Source: JAMCRM01 sp035561075
Lineage (GTDB): Bacteria; Acidobacteriota; Terriglobia; Bryobacterales; Bryobacteraceae
Reading direction: 5' to 3'
DNA: 64,000 nucleotides
Assembly: GCA_035561075.1 (NCBI GenBank)
Contig: DATMYF010000157.1
Coordinates: 1-64,000 of the forward strand
The notes under the pieces were generated by a model, which was not told the origin of the DNA, did no database searches, and saw only the letters and a list, made by a program, of their open reading frames with translations. The stretch's first letter is position 1, and each line of letters begins with the position of its first letter. Both the position numbers and the translations under genes were made by a program. Positions 18,101-25,012 of the stretch are shown here, piece by piece.

Positions 18101-19038
18101 TACCGGTACCGCGGCGTCACCTCTCCCGGTTCGGGAGTCTGGGAGACGTTCACCTGCTTCGAGACGCGGTACAGATCATTGGCGGCCCGGTTCCCGACAA
18201 TGTTCCGGCATTCCGAGTCACGGGACACCCACAGTGCGACGGGTGCCACCTCCATGATCGCTTCCAGTTCCTCCGCCTGGTTGCGCAACTGCTCTTCGAC
18301 GCGCCTGTGTTCGGTGATGTCCACGACTATGCCGACCAGTCGGACAAGTGATCCACTCGGGTCGGGCTCGAATCTTGCGCACATCTCGATCCAACGCACT
18401 TCGCCGTCATTCCGGCGGCGGATCCGCCACGCCCGGGAGAATCGCTGGCCGGATTGATGCGCCGCGCGCACTGTTTCCTCGAAGACTGCGGCGTCATCGG
18501 GGTGTAGGACACTGGCACGGAATTCGGCGGCGCTGAGGACGCCATCCGCTTCGGAGCGTCCGAAGATCTCGTACATGCGCTTGTTCTGCCAGATGGACCG
18601 GTCGATCCGGGTGTCCCATTCGAAAATCCCGACCTCCGCCGAGGCGGCGGCCAGGCGATAGCGCTCCTCGTCCTCAGCCGTTTGCTTCTGAAGGGTGATG
18701 TCGCGGAAACGGACTGACGCGCCTCCGTCCCGGAAAGGCATGAGGCGAACGTCCAACCACCTCTGCGTTCCCGCGTCATGGAGTTCAAACGTTTGCGCGG
18801 AGCGCAGTTCCGCAAGTTGGCGGCAGTGCGTTTCGAAGGTCGTCCCGAGCGTGGCGCCCAGCACCTCCCATGGCGTCCGACCGGCCACGCCGGCCCATGT
18901 CACTCCGAGCAGATGCTCGCCGGCCGGGTTCAGGTAAATAAGACGAAACTGGTGGTCCAGCGCCGCCAACCCGTCCTCGACGGACTCGATCATCTCCCTG
19001 GCGAGCGCAGACCGGGCTGCGTCGTCGTCTAACGACAT
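15100..19038 (-). CDS. Multi-PAS/GAF hybrid histidine kinase
   Basis: This 1312-residue sensor kinase has no transmembrane segment. The order is five or six PAS domains (about residues 10-620, each followed by a PAC-like segment with RDITLQK/VDITEHR/DTTERK/QDISERK/RDITLRK). A GAF domain follows (about 635-790), then another PAS (about 800-915), HisKA with phospho-acceptor His940 in GGVAHDFNN, an HATPase (about 1040-1165, DSGCGLDEATR), and a C-terminal receiver with Asp1229 in LLDVVMP. It would sense cytoplasmic redox, small-molecule or light cues and pass phosphate to an unlinked partner. The start ATG lies 13 nt from a 40-bp inverted repeat that holds its -10 box. Confidence 0.9.
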   Translation of the reverse strand: MSLDDDAARSALAREMIESVEDGLAALDHQFRLIYLNPAGEHLLGVTWAGVAGRTPWEVLGATLGTTFETHCRQLAELRSAQTFELHDAGTQRWLDVRLMPFRDGGASVRFRDITLQKQTAEDEERYRLAAASAEVGIFEWDTRIDRSIWQNKRMYEIFGRSEADGVLSAAEFRASVLHPDDAAVFEETVRAAHQSGQRFSRAWRIRRRNDGEVRWIEMCARFEPDPSGSLVRLVGIVVDITEHRRVEEQLRNQAEELEAIMEVAPVALWVSRDSECRNIVGNRAANDLYRVSKQVNVSQTPEPGEVTPRYRYFCGGRELSPDELPMQRAAATGCEVRNVEVDVLHSDGTRCVAWGNALPLKDSQGVVRGAVGAFLDTTERKRADEALRRSQADLKRAQAVAHTGSWRLDLLRHDMQWSDEMRRIFELPRGGRLSYAEFQEALHPEDRDLVERCSKAALEGKPFDLEHRIITAAGRTKWVRAKVEFEVGPDGTPVGAFGTIQDISERKIADEALRRFELLVADSRDIILFVARDGRILDANAAAISAYRYSREELLELSIYDLRDEGTHATVATQLAEADNRTLLFETVHRRKDGSTFPVEVSSHGADILGTRTLLSIVRDITLRKEAQQKLSEAKDRQEILAEVVGRLLASEEPQRIVNELGRMVMRKVGCDVFFNFFVDPMHGRLRLNASAGIDEEATRILESIEYGTAIAGRVARDGCRIVEEDVPQSTDPRTTLAKSLGILAYACHPLLAGNKVIGTLSFGSRTKSRFSEGDLSLMQAVTDHFAIAMERVRVEKALRESEALYRAVARGIPGGAVYVVDRELRIVAAEGTLLPKLGTSREKLEGRVLQEVIDRTAICELIAERFRRALKGEVAGYETEDRELVLWTQYVPLRDENGRVAAAMALQLDVTERKRVEEQLRHAQKLESIGVLAGGVAHDFNNLLTSVLGNASLARLEAPPSIVEQIESIIDAAEKAAALTRQLLAYAGKGRFQIADLDLARVIRSSADLIRGSIPKNVDLILDVPDNLPTTRGDNVQLQQVIINLVTNAAEAIGEAKHGTVRISAGLRTVGQDHPAEPGFQIPPGQYVCVEVSDSGCGLDEATRARMFDPFFTTKFTGRGLGLAAVQGILRSHKGGITVRSAPGQGSTITVYLPAIAVVVQGASGDGTAAGAEQALTVLVVDDEPAVRSFAKSALGRLGHTVLLAEDGQRAIELLEKNGSVDLVLLDVVMPVIGGGEVAGTIRKRWPDVSVLVTSGYNQEEARRLGSLPEGLPFIPKPYTLQRLASAVRSALASRRGTEHGGPITAPPPQ

Positions 19039-19051
19039 GGATGGTCTCCGA

Positions 19052-19091
19052 GAGCCTAAATGTGTTTGTATTGTATCTTACATTAAGGCTC
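19052..19091 (-). promoter_or_regulatory. Inverted repeat centred on the kinase -10 box
   Basis: Arms 19052-19063 and 19080-19091 (GAGCCTAAATGT against ACATTAAGGCTC) pair at 11 of 12 positions around a 16-bp spacer. On the minus strand the spacer contains TACAAT (19075-19070), a consensus-like -10 for the kinase gene. The repeat begins 14 bp past the ilvD stop, so it may also act as the ilvD terminator. Confidence 0.5.
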
Positions 19092-19105
19092 CCGGACGGC
19101 CCTGG

Positions 19106-20806
19106 CTAGTGCCGCATGGCAGCCGCTAACGCGGCTACCTGGGGGGTGCACGTAATGGCTCCCTCGGAGGCCGAAGCGACCAGCGCGCAATACTTTGCGA
19201 ATACCCCAGTAGTGTACCGGGGAGCGGGCGGAGTCCAGCCAAGGAGACGGTGCTCGATTTCCTCGGGCGCGACATCCAGATTCAATATGCCGGTCTGGGC
19301 GTCGATGGTGATCCGGTCGCCTTCCCGAACCGCTGCGATGGGACCGCCATTGTATGCCTCCGGTGCGACGTGCGCGACCATGAACCCGTGGGTGGCCCCG
19401 CTGAAACGGCCGTCGGTGAGGAGCGCCACGCTATCGGACAAGCCCGCGCCCACGATGGCGCCGGTAACCCCGAGCATCTCCCGCATGCCGGGGCCACCGC
19501 GCGGTCCCTCGTATCGAATTACCACCACGTCCCCGGGACGGATGTCGCCGCGGGTGACCGCCGCCATGGCGTCCTCCTCGCGGTCAAAGACCCGCGCCGG
19601 ACCCGCATGGGTCATCCGGTCATGCCCGGCAAGTTTGATGATGCAGCCCTCCGGCGCCAGGGACCCGCGCAGGACGGTGATGCCGCCGCGCGGCTTGAGC
19701 GGGCGGTCGAGCGGGCGTACCACTTCCTGGCCGGGCGTCTCGTGCGCTTCGGCGGCCTCCTCGGCGTAGGTGCGGCCGGTGCAGGTCATGGTGGAGCCGT
19801 CCACATAGCCGCCGTCGAGCAGGCGCTTGGCGATTACCGGAATCCCGCCGGCCTTATCTACATCCACGGCCACGAAGCGGCCGCCCGGCTTGATATCCAC
19901 CAGTACGGGGGTGCGGTCGCAGATGGCGCGGAAATCATCAATGGCCAGGGGAACACCGGCTTCCCGCGCCATGGCCAGCAGGTGCAGCACGGCATTAGTG
20001 GAACCGCCGGTGGCGGCCACCCCCGCAATGGCGTTGTCGATAGCGCGGCGGGTGACGATATCGCGCGGCCGGATGTTCTTCCGCACTGCGTCCATAATGA
20101 CGCGCCCGCAACGCGCGCTCACATCTCCTTTGCGCGGGTCCACCTGGGGGACTGCGGCGGTGCCCATTGGCGCCAGGCCGATCAGTTCCATCACCGTAGC
20201 CATGGTGTTGGCGGTGAACTGGCCTCCGCAAGCACCGGCGCCAGGGCAGGCGTGGTCCTCGATTTCCTTTAGTTCCCGGTCCCCGATACGCCCCGCGGCG
20301 TGGGCGCCCACGGCTTCGAAAACGTCCTGAATGGTGATATCGCGTCCCGCGTGATGGCCGGGCATAATGGACCCGCCGTAGAGGATCACACCCGGCACGT
20401 TCAGGCGCAACAGCGCCATGGCCGCGCCGGGAATCGTCTTGTCGCAGGCCACCAGCGCCACGACACCGTCGAACATGTGGCCGCGGACGAGCAGTTCGAT
20501 CGAGTCCGCGATCACCTCGCGGCTCACCAGCGACGCCTTCATGCCTTCCGTTCCCATGGTGACGCCGTCGCTGATGGCGATGGTATTGAACTCCATGGGG
20601 GTGCCTCCGGCCGCCCGGATGCCTTCCTTCACCTTGACCGCCAGTTCCCGCAGATTGTAGTTGCAGGGCATGGTTTCGATCCAGGTATTGGCTACCCCGA
20701 TAATCGGCTTAGCCAGGTCCTCATCGGTGAAGCCGATGGCCTTGAGCATCGCGCGCGCCGGAGCCCGGTCGCGCCCCTGAGTGATGGTGTGGCTGGTGAG
20801 TTCCAT
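19106..20806 (-). CDS. ilvD: Dihydroxy-acid dehydratase
   Basis: This 566-residue enzyme of branched-chain amino acid and pantothenate synthesis dehydrates 2,3-dihydroxy-3-methylbutanoate and its ethyl analogue to the 2-keto acids. The three iron-sulfur cysteines expected for the [2Fe-2S] class are visible: Cys48 (TMPCNYN), Cys121 (VACDKTIPG) and Cys193 (GAGACGGQFTAN). Length and motif order are normal. It lies 16 bp downstream of glpX on the same strand but has its own -10 box 6 nt before the ATG, so it may be both co-transcribed and separately initiated. Confidence 0.96.
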   Translation of the reverse strand: MELTSHTITQGRDRAPARAMLKAIGFTDEDLAKPIIGVANTWIETMPCNYNLRELAVKVKEGIRAAGGTPMEFNTIAISDGVTMGTEGMKASLVSREVIADSIELLVRGHMFDGVVALVACDKTIPGAAMALLRLNVPGVILYGGSIMPGHHAGRDITIQDVFEAVGAHAAGRIGDRELKEIEDHACPGAGACGGQFTANTMATVMELIGLAPMGTAAVPQVDPRKGDVSARCGRVIMDAVRKNIRPRDIVTRRAIDNAIAGVAATGGSTNAVLHLLAMAREAGVPLAIDDFRAICDRTPVLVDIKPGGRFVAVDVDKAGGIPVIAKRLLDGGYVDGSTMTCTGRTYAEEAAEAHETPGQEVVRPLDRPLKPRGGITVLRGSLAPEGCIIKLAGHDRMTHAGPARVFDREEDAMAAVTRGDIRPGDVVVIRYEGPRGGPGMREMLGVTGAIVGAGLSDSVALLTDGRFSGATHGFMVAHVAPEAYNGGPIAAVREGDRITIDAQTGILNLDVAPEEIEHRLLGWTPPAPRYTTGVFAKYCALVASASEGAITCTPQVAALAAAMRH

Positions 20807-20812
20807 AGGTGA

Positions 20813-20818
20813 ATCTTA
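20813..20818 (-). promoter_or_regulatory. -10-like box TAAGAT, leaderless start of ilvD
   Basis: On the minus strand the hexamer ends 6 nt before the ilvD ATG (20806). It occupies most of the 16-bp glpX-ilvD gap. Confidence 0.4.
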
Positions 20819-20822
20819 CCGC

Positions 20823-21800
20823 TTAACGAAACCTGACCTTCACGTCGGGTTTGTTTTCCAGGTGGACGGTATCGACGAAGCGGACGCGCGCCGGTTGCAG
20901 GGTCATCACGATCGACTGCGTGCGGATGCCGTCGCCGAAGAAACGCACCCCCTGCAGCAGGTTGCCGTCGGTGACGCCGCAGCCGGCGAAAACCAGTTCG
21001 CGGCCCGGCGCGAGGTCCTGGGTCTGGTAGACACGCTCCGGGTCGCGGATCCCCATGGACTGCATACGCTCGCGCTGCGCTTCGTCGTTGACCAGCAGGC
21101 GGCCGAGGATTTCACCATTGAGGCAGCGCAGTGCGGCAGCCGTGAGCACGCCTTCGGGTGCGCCGCCCGAACCCATCACGGCATGCACGCCGGTGCCGGC
21201 AACCGCCGCGGCGATGCCCGCCGAGAGGTCGCCATCGGTGATCAGGCGGATGCGCGCGCCGGCCTCCCGGATATCGGCGATCAGCTTCTGGTGGCGCGGA
21301 CGATCGAGCACCACCACGACGAGGTCGTCCACCCCGCGCTGGAGCCGCCGCGCGATGGCTTTCAGATTATGGCGGACGGGCGCGTCAAGTTCCACCGCGC
21401 CCTTGGCCGCGGGGCCCACAACGATCTTTTCCATGTAGCAGTCGGGGGCGTGCAGCAGTCCGCCGCGCTCGGAGGCGGCCAGCACCGTGATGGCCCCGCC
21501 GCTGCCGGTGGCGCACAGGTTGGTACCCTCCAGCGGGTCTACCGCTATGTCCACCTGGCGGGCGCCCTGGCCGTCGCGCGCCGAGCCGACGCGCTCCCCG
21601 ATGTAGAGCATGGGGGCGGCATCGCGCTCGCCCTCCCCGATCACGATGGTGCCGTCGATGGCGGTCTCGTCCAGGGCATGGCGCATTGCCTCCACGGCCG
21701 CCCGGTCGGCCACTTCGCCATTTCCCATCCCCATGGTCCGGGCCGATGCGATGGCAGCCTCTTCCACCACGCGCAGCACTTCCAGCGAGAGATCGAACAT
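20823..21800 (-). CDS. glpX: Fructose-1,6-bisphosphatase class II
   Basis: This 325-residue GlpX-type phosphatase removes the 1-phosphate of fructose 1,6-bisphosphate in gluconeogenesis or the Calvin cycle. The metal and substrate motifs IDGTIVIGEGERD and VDIAVDPLEGTN are both present, and the size matches the family. It precedes ilvD and is divergent from the hydroxyacid dehydrogenase gene, with start codons 19 bp apart. The class II aldolase at 39499 performs the adjacent step of the same pathway, but the two genes are not linked. Confidence 0.95.
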   Translation of the reverse strand: MFDLSLEVLRVVEEAAIASARTMGMGNGEVADRAAVEAMRHALDETAIDGTIVIGEGERDAAPMLYIGERVGSARDGQGARQVDIAVDPLEGTNLCATGSGGAITVLAASERGGLLHAPDCYMEKIVVGPAAKGAVELDAPVRHNLKAIARRLQRGVDDLVVVVLDRPRHQKLIADIREAGARIRLITDGDLSAGIAAAVAGTGVHAVMGSGGAPEGVLTAAALRCLNGEILGRLLVNDEAQRERMQSMGIRDPERVYQTQDLAPGRELVFAGCGVTDGNLLQGVRFFGDGIRTQSIVMTLQPARVRFVDTVHLENKPDVKVRFR

Positions 21801-21804
21801 GTGC

Positions 21805-21810
21805 TACATT
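21805..21810 (+). promoter_or_regulatory. -10-like box TACATT upstream of the dehydrogenase
   Basis: The hexamer ends 9 nt before ATG 21820. It lies just outside the start of glpX on the opposite strand. Confidence 0.38.
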
Positions 21811-21819
21811 CGCTCCTAC

Positions 21820-22788
21820 ATGGAGCATCATACAGTCCTGGTGCTGGCGGACCCTACTGAACCGCAACTGGCGATGTTAGAAGCATTACCTGATGGGACT
21901 GGGATCGCGGTCGGCAATCGGACGGACGCGTTTGTGCGGGCGGCCGAGGACGCTACCGTCATCCTGCAGTGGTCCGGGAGCAGGGAACTGCTGCGCGACA
22001 CCCTGGCCATGGTCCCAGGTGTGCGGTGGGTGCACGTGCGTTCGGCCGGTCTCGACGGGGTGCTGTTTCCCGAACTGATCGAAAGCCGTGCCGTGCTCAC
22101 CAATGGGCGCGGCGTGTTCAGCGCACCGTTGGGGGAGTTCGCCATTGGGGCGGCACTCTTCTTTGCCAAGGACTTCCGGCGCATGGTGAGGAATCAGGAG
22201 GCCGGCGCCTGGGAGCAGTTCGACGTCGGGGAGCTCGCCGGCAGCACCGTCGGGATTTTGGGATATGGCGATATCGGCCGCGCCGTGGCGTCCCGTGCTC
22301 GAGCCTTCGGGATGCGGATACTCGCATTGCGCCGCCGCCCGAAGATCTCCTCGGGCGACCCGCTGGTGGATGTGTCGCTCGGCCCGGCGGACCTGCCCGA
22401 GCTGCTGGCACAGTCGGACTATCTGGTGGCCGCCGCGCCCCTCACGCCGGAAACCCGCGGGATGATTGGGGATGCGGCGTTTGGCCTGATGAAGCCCGGA
22501 GCGGTACTCATCAACATCGGTCGCGGGCCTGTAGTGGATGAGGCCGCGCTGGTACGCGCCCTCCGCGCGCGCCGCATCCGCGGGGCCGCGCTAGATGTTT
22601 TCGAGAACGAGCCGCTGCCCGCCGGCCACCCGCTGTACAGTCTCGACAACGTGCTGCTCTCTCCCCACTGCGCCGACCACACCACCGATTGGCTGGAACG
22701 CGCCATGGGATTCTTCCTGGAGAATTTCAAGCGTTTCCGCGAGGCACGGCCGCTGCTGAATATTGTGGATAAGCGGCAGGGGTACTGA
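21820..22788 (+). CDS. D-2-hydroxyacid dehydrogenase, NAD-dependent
   Basis: This 322-residue protein is of the D-isomer-specific dehydrogenase family. The Rossmann nucleotide site is GILGYGDIGRAVASRARAFG (about residues 147-166). The catalytic Arg is in INIGRGPVVDE, the Glu in VFENEPLP, and the His in LLSPHCADHT. Family members reduce 2-keto acids such as glyoxylate, hydroxypyruvate or phenylpyruvate; the substrate cannot be told from sequence alone. A longer frame extends upstream, but ATG 21820 follows the -10 box and begins the catalytic-domain homology. It ends 6 bp from the converging kinase gene. Confidence 0.88.
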   Translation: MEHHTVLVLADPTEPQLAMLEALPDGTGIAVGNRTDAFVRAAEDATVILQWSGSRELLRDTLAMVPGVRWVHVRSAGLDGVLFPELIESRAVLTNGRGVFSAPLGEFAIGAALFFAKDFRRMVRNQEAGAWEQFDVGELAGSTVGILGYGDIGRAVASRARAFGMRILALRRRPKISSGDPLVDVSLGPADLPELLAQSDYLVAAAPLTPETRGMIGDAAFGLMKPGAVLINIGRGPVVDEAALVRALRARRIRGAALDVFENEPLPAGHPLYSLDNVLLSPHCADHTTDWLERAMGFFLENFKRFREARPLLNIVDKRQGY

Positions 22789-22794
22789 CGCCGG

Positions 22795-24357
22795 TCAGGC
22801 GCTGGCTACTTTCTCGGCGTCAAGCACTTCCCGCACCTTGCAGGCGAGTACGTCGGGAAGGAACGGCTTCTGCAGGAAGGCCATGCCGGATTCGAGAATG
22901 CCATGCTGGACAATGGCCTCGTCCGTATAGCCGGAGATGTAGAGCAGTCGCGTCTCCCGCCGCAGCCGCGCAATTTCTACGCCCACTTCGGGACCGCTCA
23001 TCTCGGGCATGACTACGTCGAGGATGGCCAGGTGAATCGGGCTGTCGTACGCTTCGGCAAAACGCACCGCCGCTTTGCCGCGGCTAGCCTCCAGGACCAG
23101 GTACCCGCGGGCGCTCAGCACGTCTTTAATCAGCTTGCGCACGCGCGGCTCATCTTCCACCAGCAGGATCGTTTCGCAGCCGTGCGTAGGCCTTTCCGGC
23201 AGCGCGGACTGCTGGGCGTGTTCCATGGGAGCCGCTACGCGCGGGAGATGGATGGTAATGGTAGTGCCTCCGCCGACTTCGCTGTCGAGCGTGATGGCGC
23301 CGCCACTCTGGCGCACGATGCCGTAGGCGGTGGCCAATCCGAGACCGGTGCCCTTTCCAGGCGCCTTGGTGGTGAAAAAGGGCTCAAAGACGTGGGAGCG
23401 GGTCTCCTCGCTCATGCCAATTCCGGTATCGGAGATCATGAGCACCACATAGGGCCCCGGCTTGAGCCCCACGACGGAGGCGGCGTGGCTCTCATCCACG
23501 TACTCTTCGGATGTTTCGATGGTGAGTTTGCCGCCGGCCGGCATGGCATCCCTGGCATTCACCACAATGTTCATGATGACCTGTTCGAGTTGGCCGGGGT
23601 CAGTTTTGATGGTGTCCTGACCGGCAGCAGGAAGGGTCACGAGTTCGACATCCTCGCCGATCAAAGGGCGGAGCATGCGCTCCATGTTGACCAGCAGCTC
23701 GTTCAGGCGAATAATGCGCGCGGCCATTGGCTGGCGGCGGCTGAACGCCAGTAGCCGGTGGGTGAGGCCGCCGCCGCGCTGCGCAGCCCTGCGGATCTCT
23801 TCCAGTGCCGCTCGCTGGTTCTGGTCCAGGCTGTTCCCGACCAGCAGAAGCTCGGCGTATCCGCTGATGATGGTGAGCAGGTTGTTGAAGTCGTGCGCCA
23901 CCCCGCCGGCGAGGCGTCCCACAGCTTCCAGGCGCTGGGCGTGGCGGAACTGCTCTTCCAGGTGCTTGCGTTCGCGGCGCGCGGCAGCAGCGCGCAGTTC
24001 CCGGGAAACCGCCGCATTCAACCGGATCAGTTCACTCTTGCCGACAAAATCGCCGGCGCCCGCCGTCAAAGCCGCATGCACATGGCGGTCGCACACCATC
24101 GACGAGACCACCACAAACGGGATATCCGACGCCTTCTCGTTCAGAATCCGGAGCGCCTCGAGCGCACCGAAGCGCGGCAGAAGGTACTCCGAAAGGATAA
24201 TGTCCCATTTTTCACAAAGAGCTTCGTGGAATGTTTCAGCGCTGTCCACGCGCAAAGATAACGCCGCATAGCCTCCGCGCTGCAACTGGGCGATGAGTTC
24301 CAGGCAATCGGACTCACTACTCTCAATGATCAACGCCCGAAGGGATGTTTCAGCCAC
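22795..24357 (-). CDS. Hybrid histidine kinase with degenerate N-terminal receiver
   Basis: This 520-residue soluble protein has a receiver-like domain (residues 5-120), HisKA with His155 in GGVAHDFNN, an HATPase (about 220-372, with SDTGIGMSEET and GKGTGLGLA), and a C-terminal receiver with Asp447 in ILDVVMP. In the first receiver the phospho-acceptor position reads ILSEYLLP (Glu57), and the acidic pair near the N-terminus is IESSES rather than the usual ED. It is therefore probably a pseudo-receiver. The start is GTG, preceded by GGGGAGAG at good spacing. The gene is single and converges with the dehydrogenase. Confidence 0.88.
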   Translation of the reverse strand: MAETSLRALIIESSESDCLELIAQLQRGGYAALSLRVDSAETFHEALCEKWDIILSEYLLPRFGALEALRILNEKASDIPFVVVSSMVCDRHVHAALTAGAGDFVGKSELIRLNAAVSRELRAAAARRERKHLEEQFRHAQRLEAVGRLAGGVAHDFNNLLTIISGYAELLLVGNSLDQNQRAALEEIRRAAQRGGGLTHRLLAFSRRQPMAARIIRLNELLVNMERMLRPLIGEDVELVTLPAAGQDTIKTDPGQLEQVIMNIVVNARDAMPAGGKLTIETSEEYVDESHAASVVGLKPGPYVVLMISDTGIGMSEETRSHVFEPFFTTKAPGKGTGLGLATAYGIVRQSGGAITLDSEVGGGTTITIHLPRVAAPMEHAQQSALPERPTHGCETILLVEDEPRVRKLIKDVLSARGYLVLEASRGKAAVRFAEAYDSPIHLAILDVVMPEMSGPEVGVEIARLRRETRLLYISGYTDEAIVQHGILESGMAFLQKPFLPDVLACKVREVLDAEKVASA

Positions 24358-24439
24358 TCATCTCTCCCCGGGGGCGGTGATGTCTAGGCATTTTGATTTA
24401 GCGTAATCGACTTCAGTGCGGATGACTACGCCGCGCGGC

Positions 24440-24869
24440 GTGCCATTGTGCGTTTGCCAACAATTTCGACCGATCGAGCCGCAGTACGAGGTGCGGGTCT
24501 CCCGATCAACTTGGGCGGGCTACACGTGCGCATCATCCGGCGCGCGATCGACCCTGGGTGTCAACTTCTTCGACAGTGCAGCCCACTACCACGAAGGGAT
24601 AGCGATGCTGCCTACGGTAAGGCACTCGAGGGAGGGGCGGAAGCAATCCTGCTCAGGAGCAAAGCGCAATTGCGGGATCGCGATGCCGCCACCGTGTGGG
24701 CCTGCCACGAGGTAAGCGCCCACCAGGGGGTGGAGCGCATCCTTGCCAACGGCGGTGCGCGCCGGAGGCTTTCGTGAAGGCGAAAGAGCGGGGATGGGAA
24801 ACCGTGCAGCACCCGGTCTACCTGATCGATCCGCATTACCTGAGTTGGACTTCTCGCGATGAAGAGTAA
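24440..24869 (+). pseudogene. Decayed aldo/keto reductase gene
   Basis: Three fragments in three different frames align in order to one aldo/keto reductase. They are VNFFDSAAHYHEG (about 24560-24600), the segment AAYGKALEGG...LLRSKAQLRDRDAATVW (about 24608-24703), and ERGWETVQHPVYLIDPHYLSW (about 24787-24854), ending at TAA 24867-24869. In intact family members these correspond to the NADPH-site strand with DSA.YG, the following helix, and the DTVQMPLNVMD segment. The spacing between pieces is too short, so there were deletions as well as frameshifts. No start or ribosome site is left. This is a remnant and not a functional gene. Confidence 0.7.
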
Positions 24870-25012
24870 CGGGATGGCAGCATTATTGCCACCGGTGCAG
24901 CCACTTCTTCGGAGTGCCTGCGGACGCTTAGACATCGGGAACCGGAGCCTCTGTTCGGACGTTTTGGGCCTTCCTCCAGAGCGGGTATTGAATCTGAAAT
25001 TACCCGGCGACC

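Noticed and set aside
24421..24777. Possible intact small genes in the region after the hybrid kinase
   Set aside because: The two overlapping frames each contain pieces of the same aldo/keto reductase, which shows a broken gene rather than two small ones.
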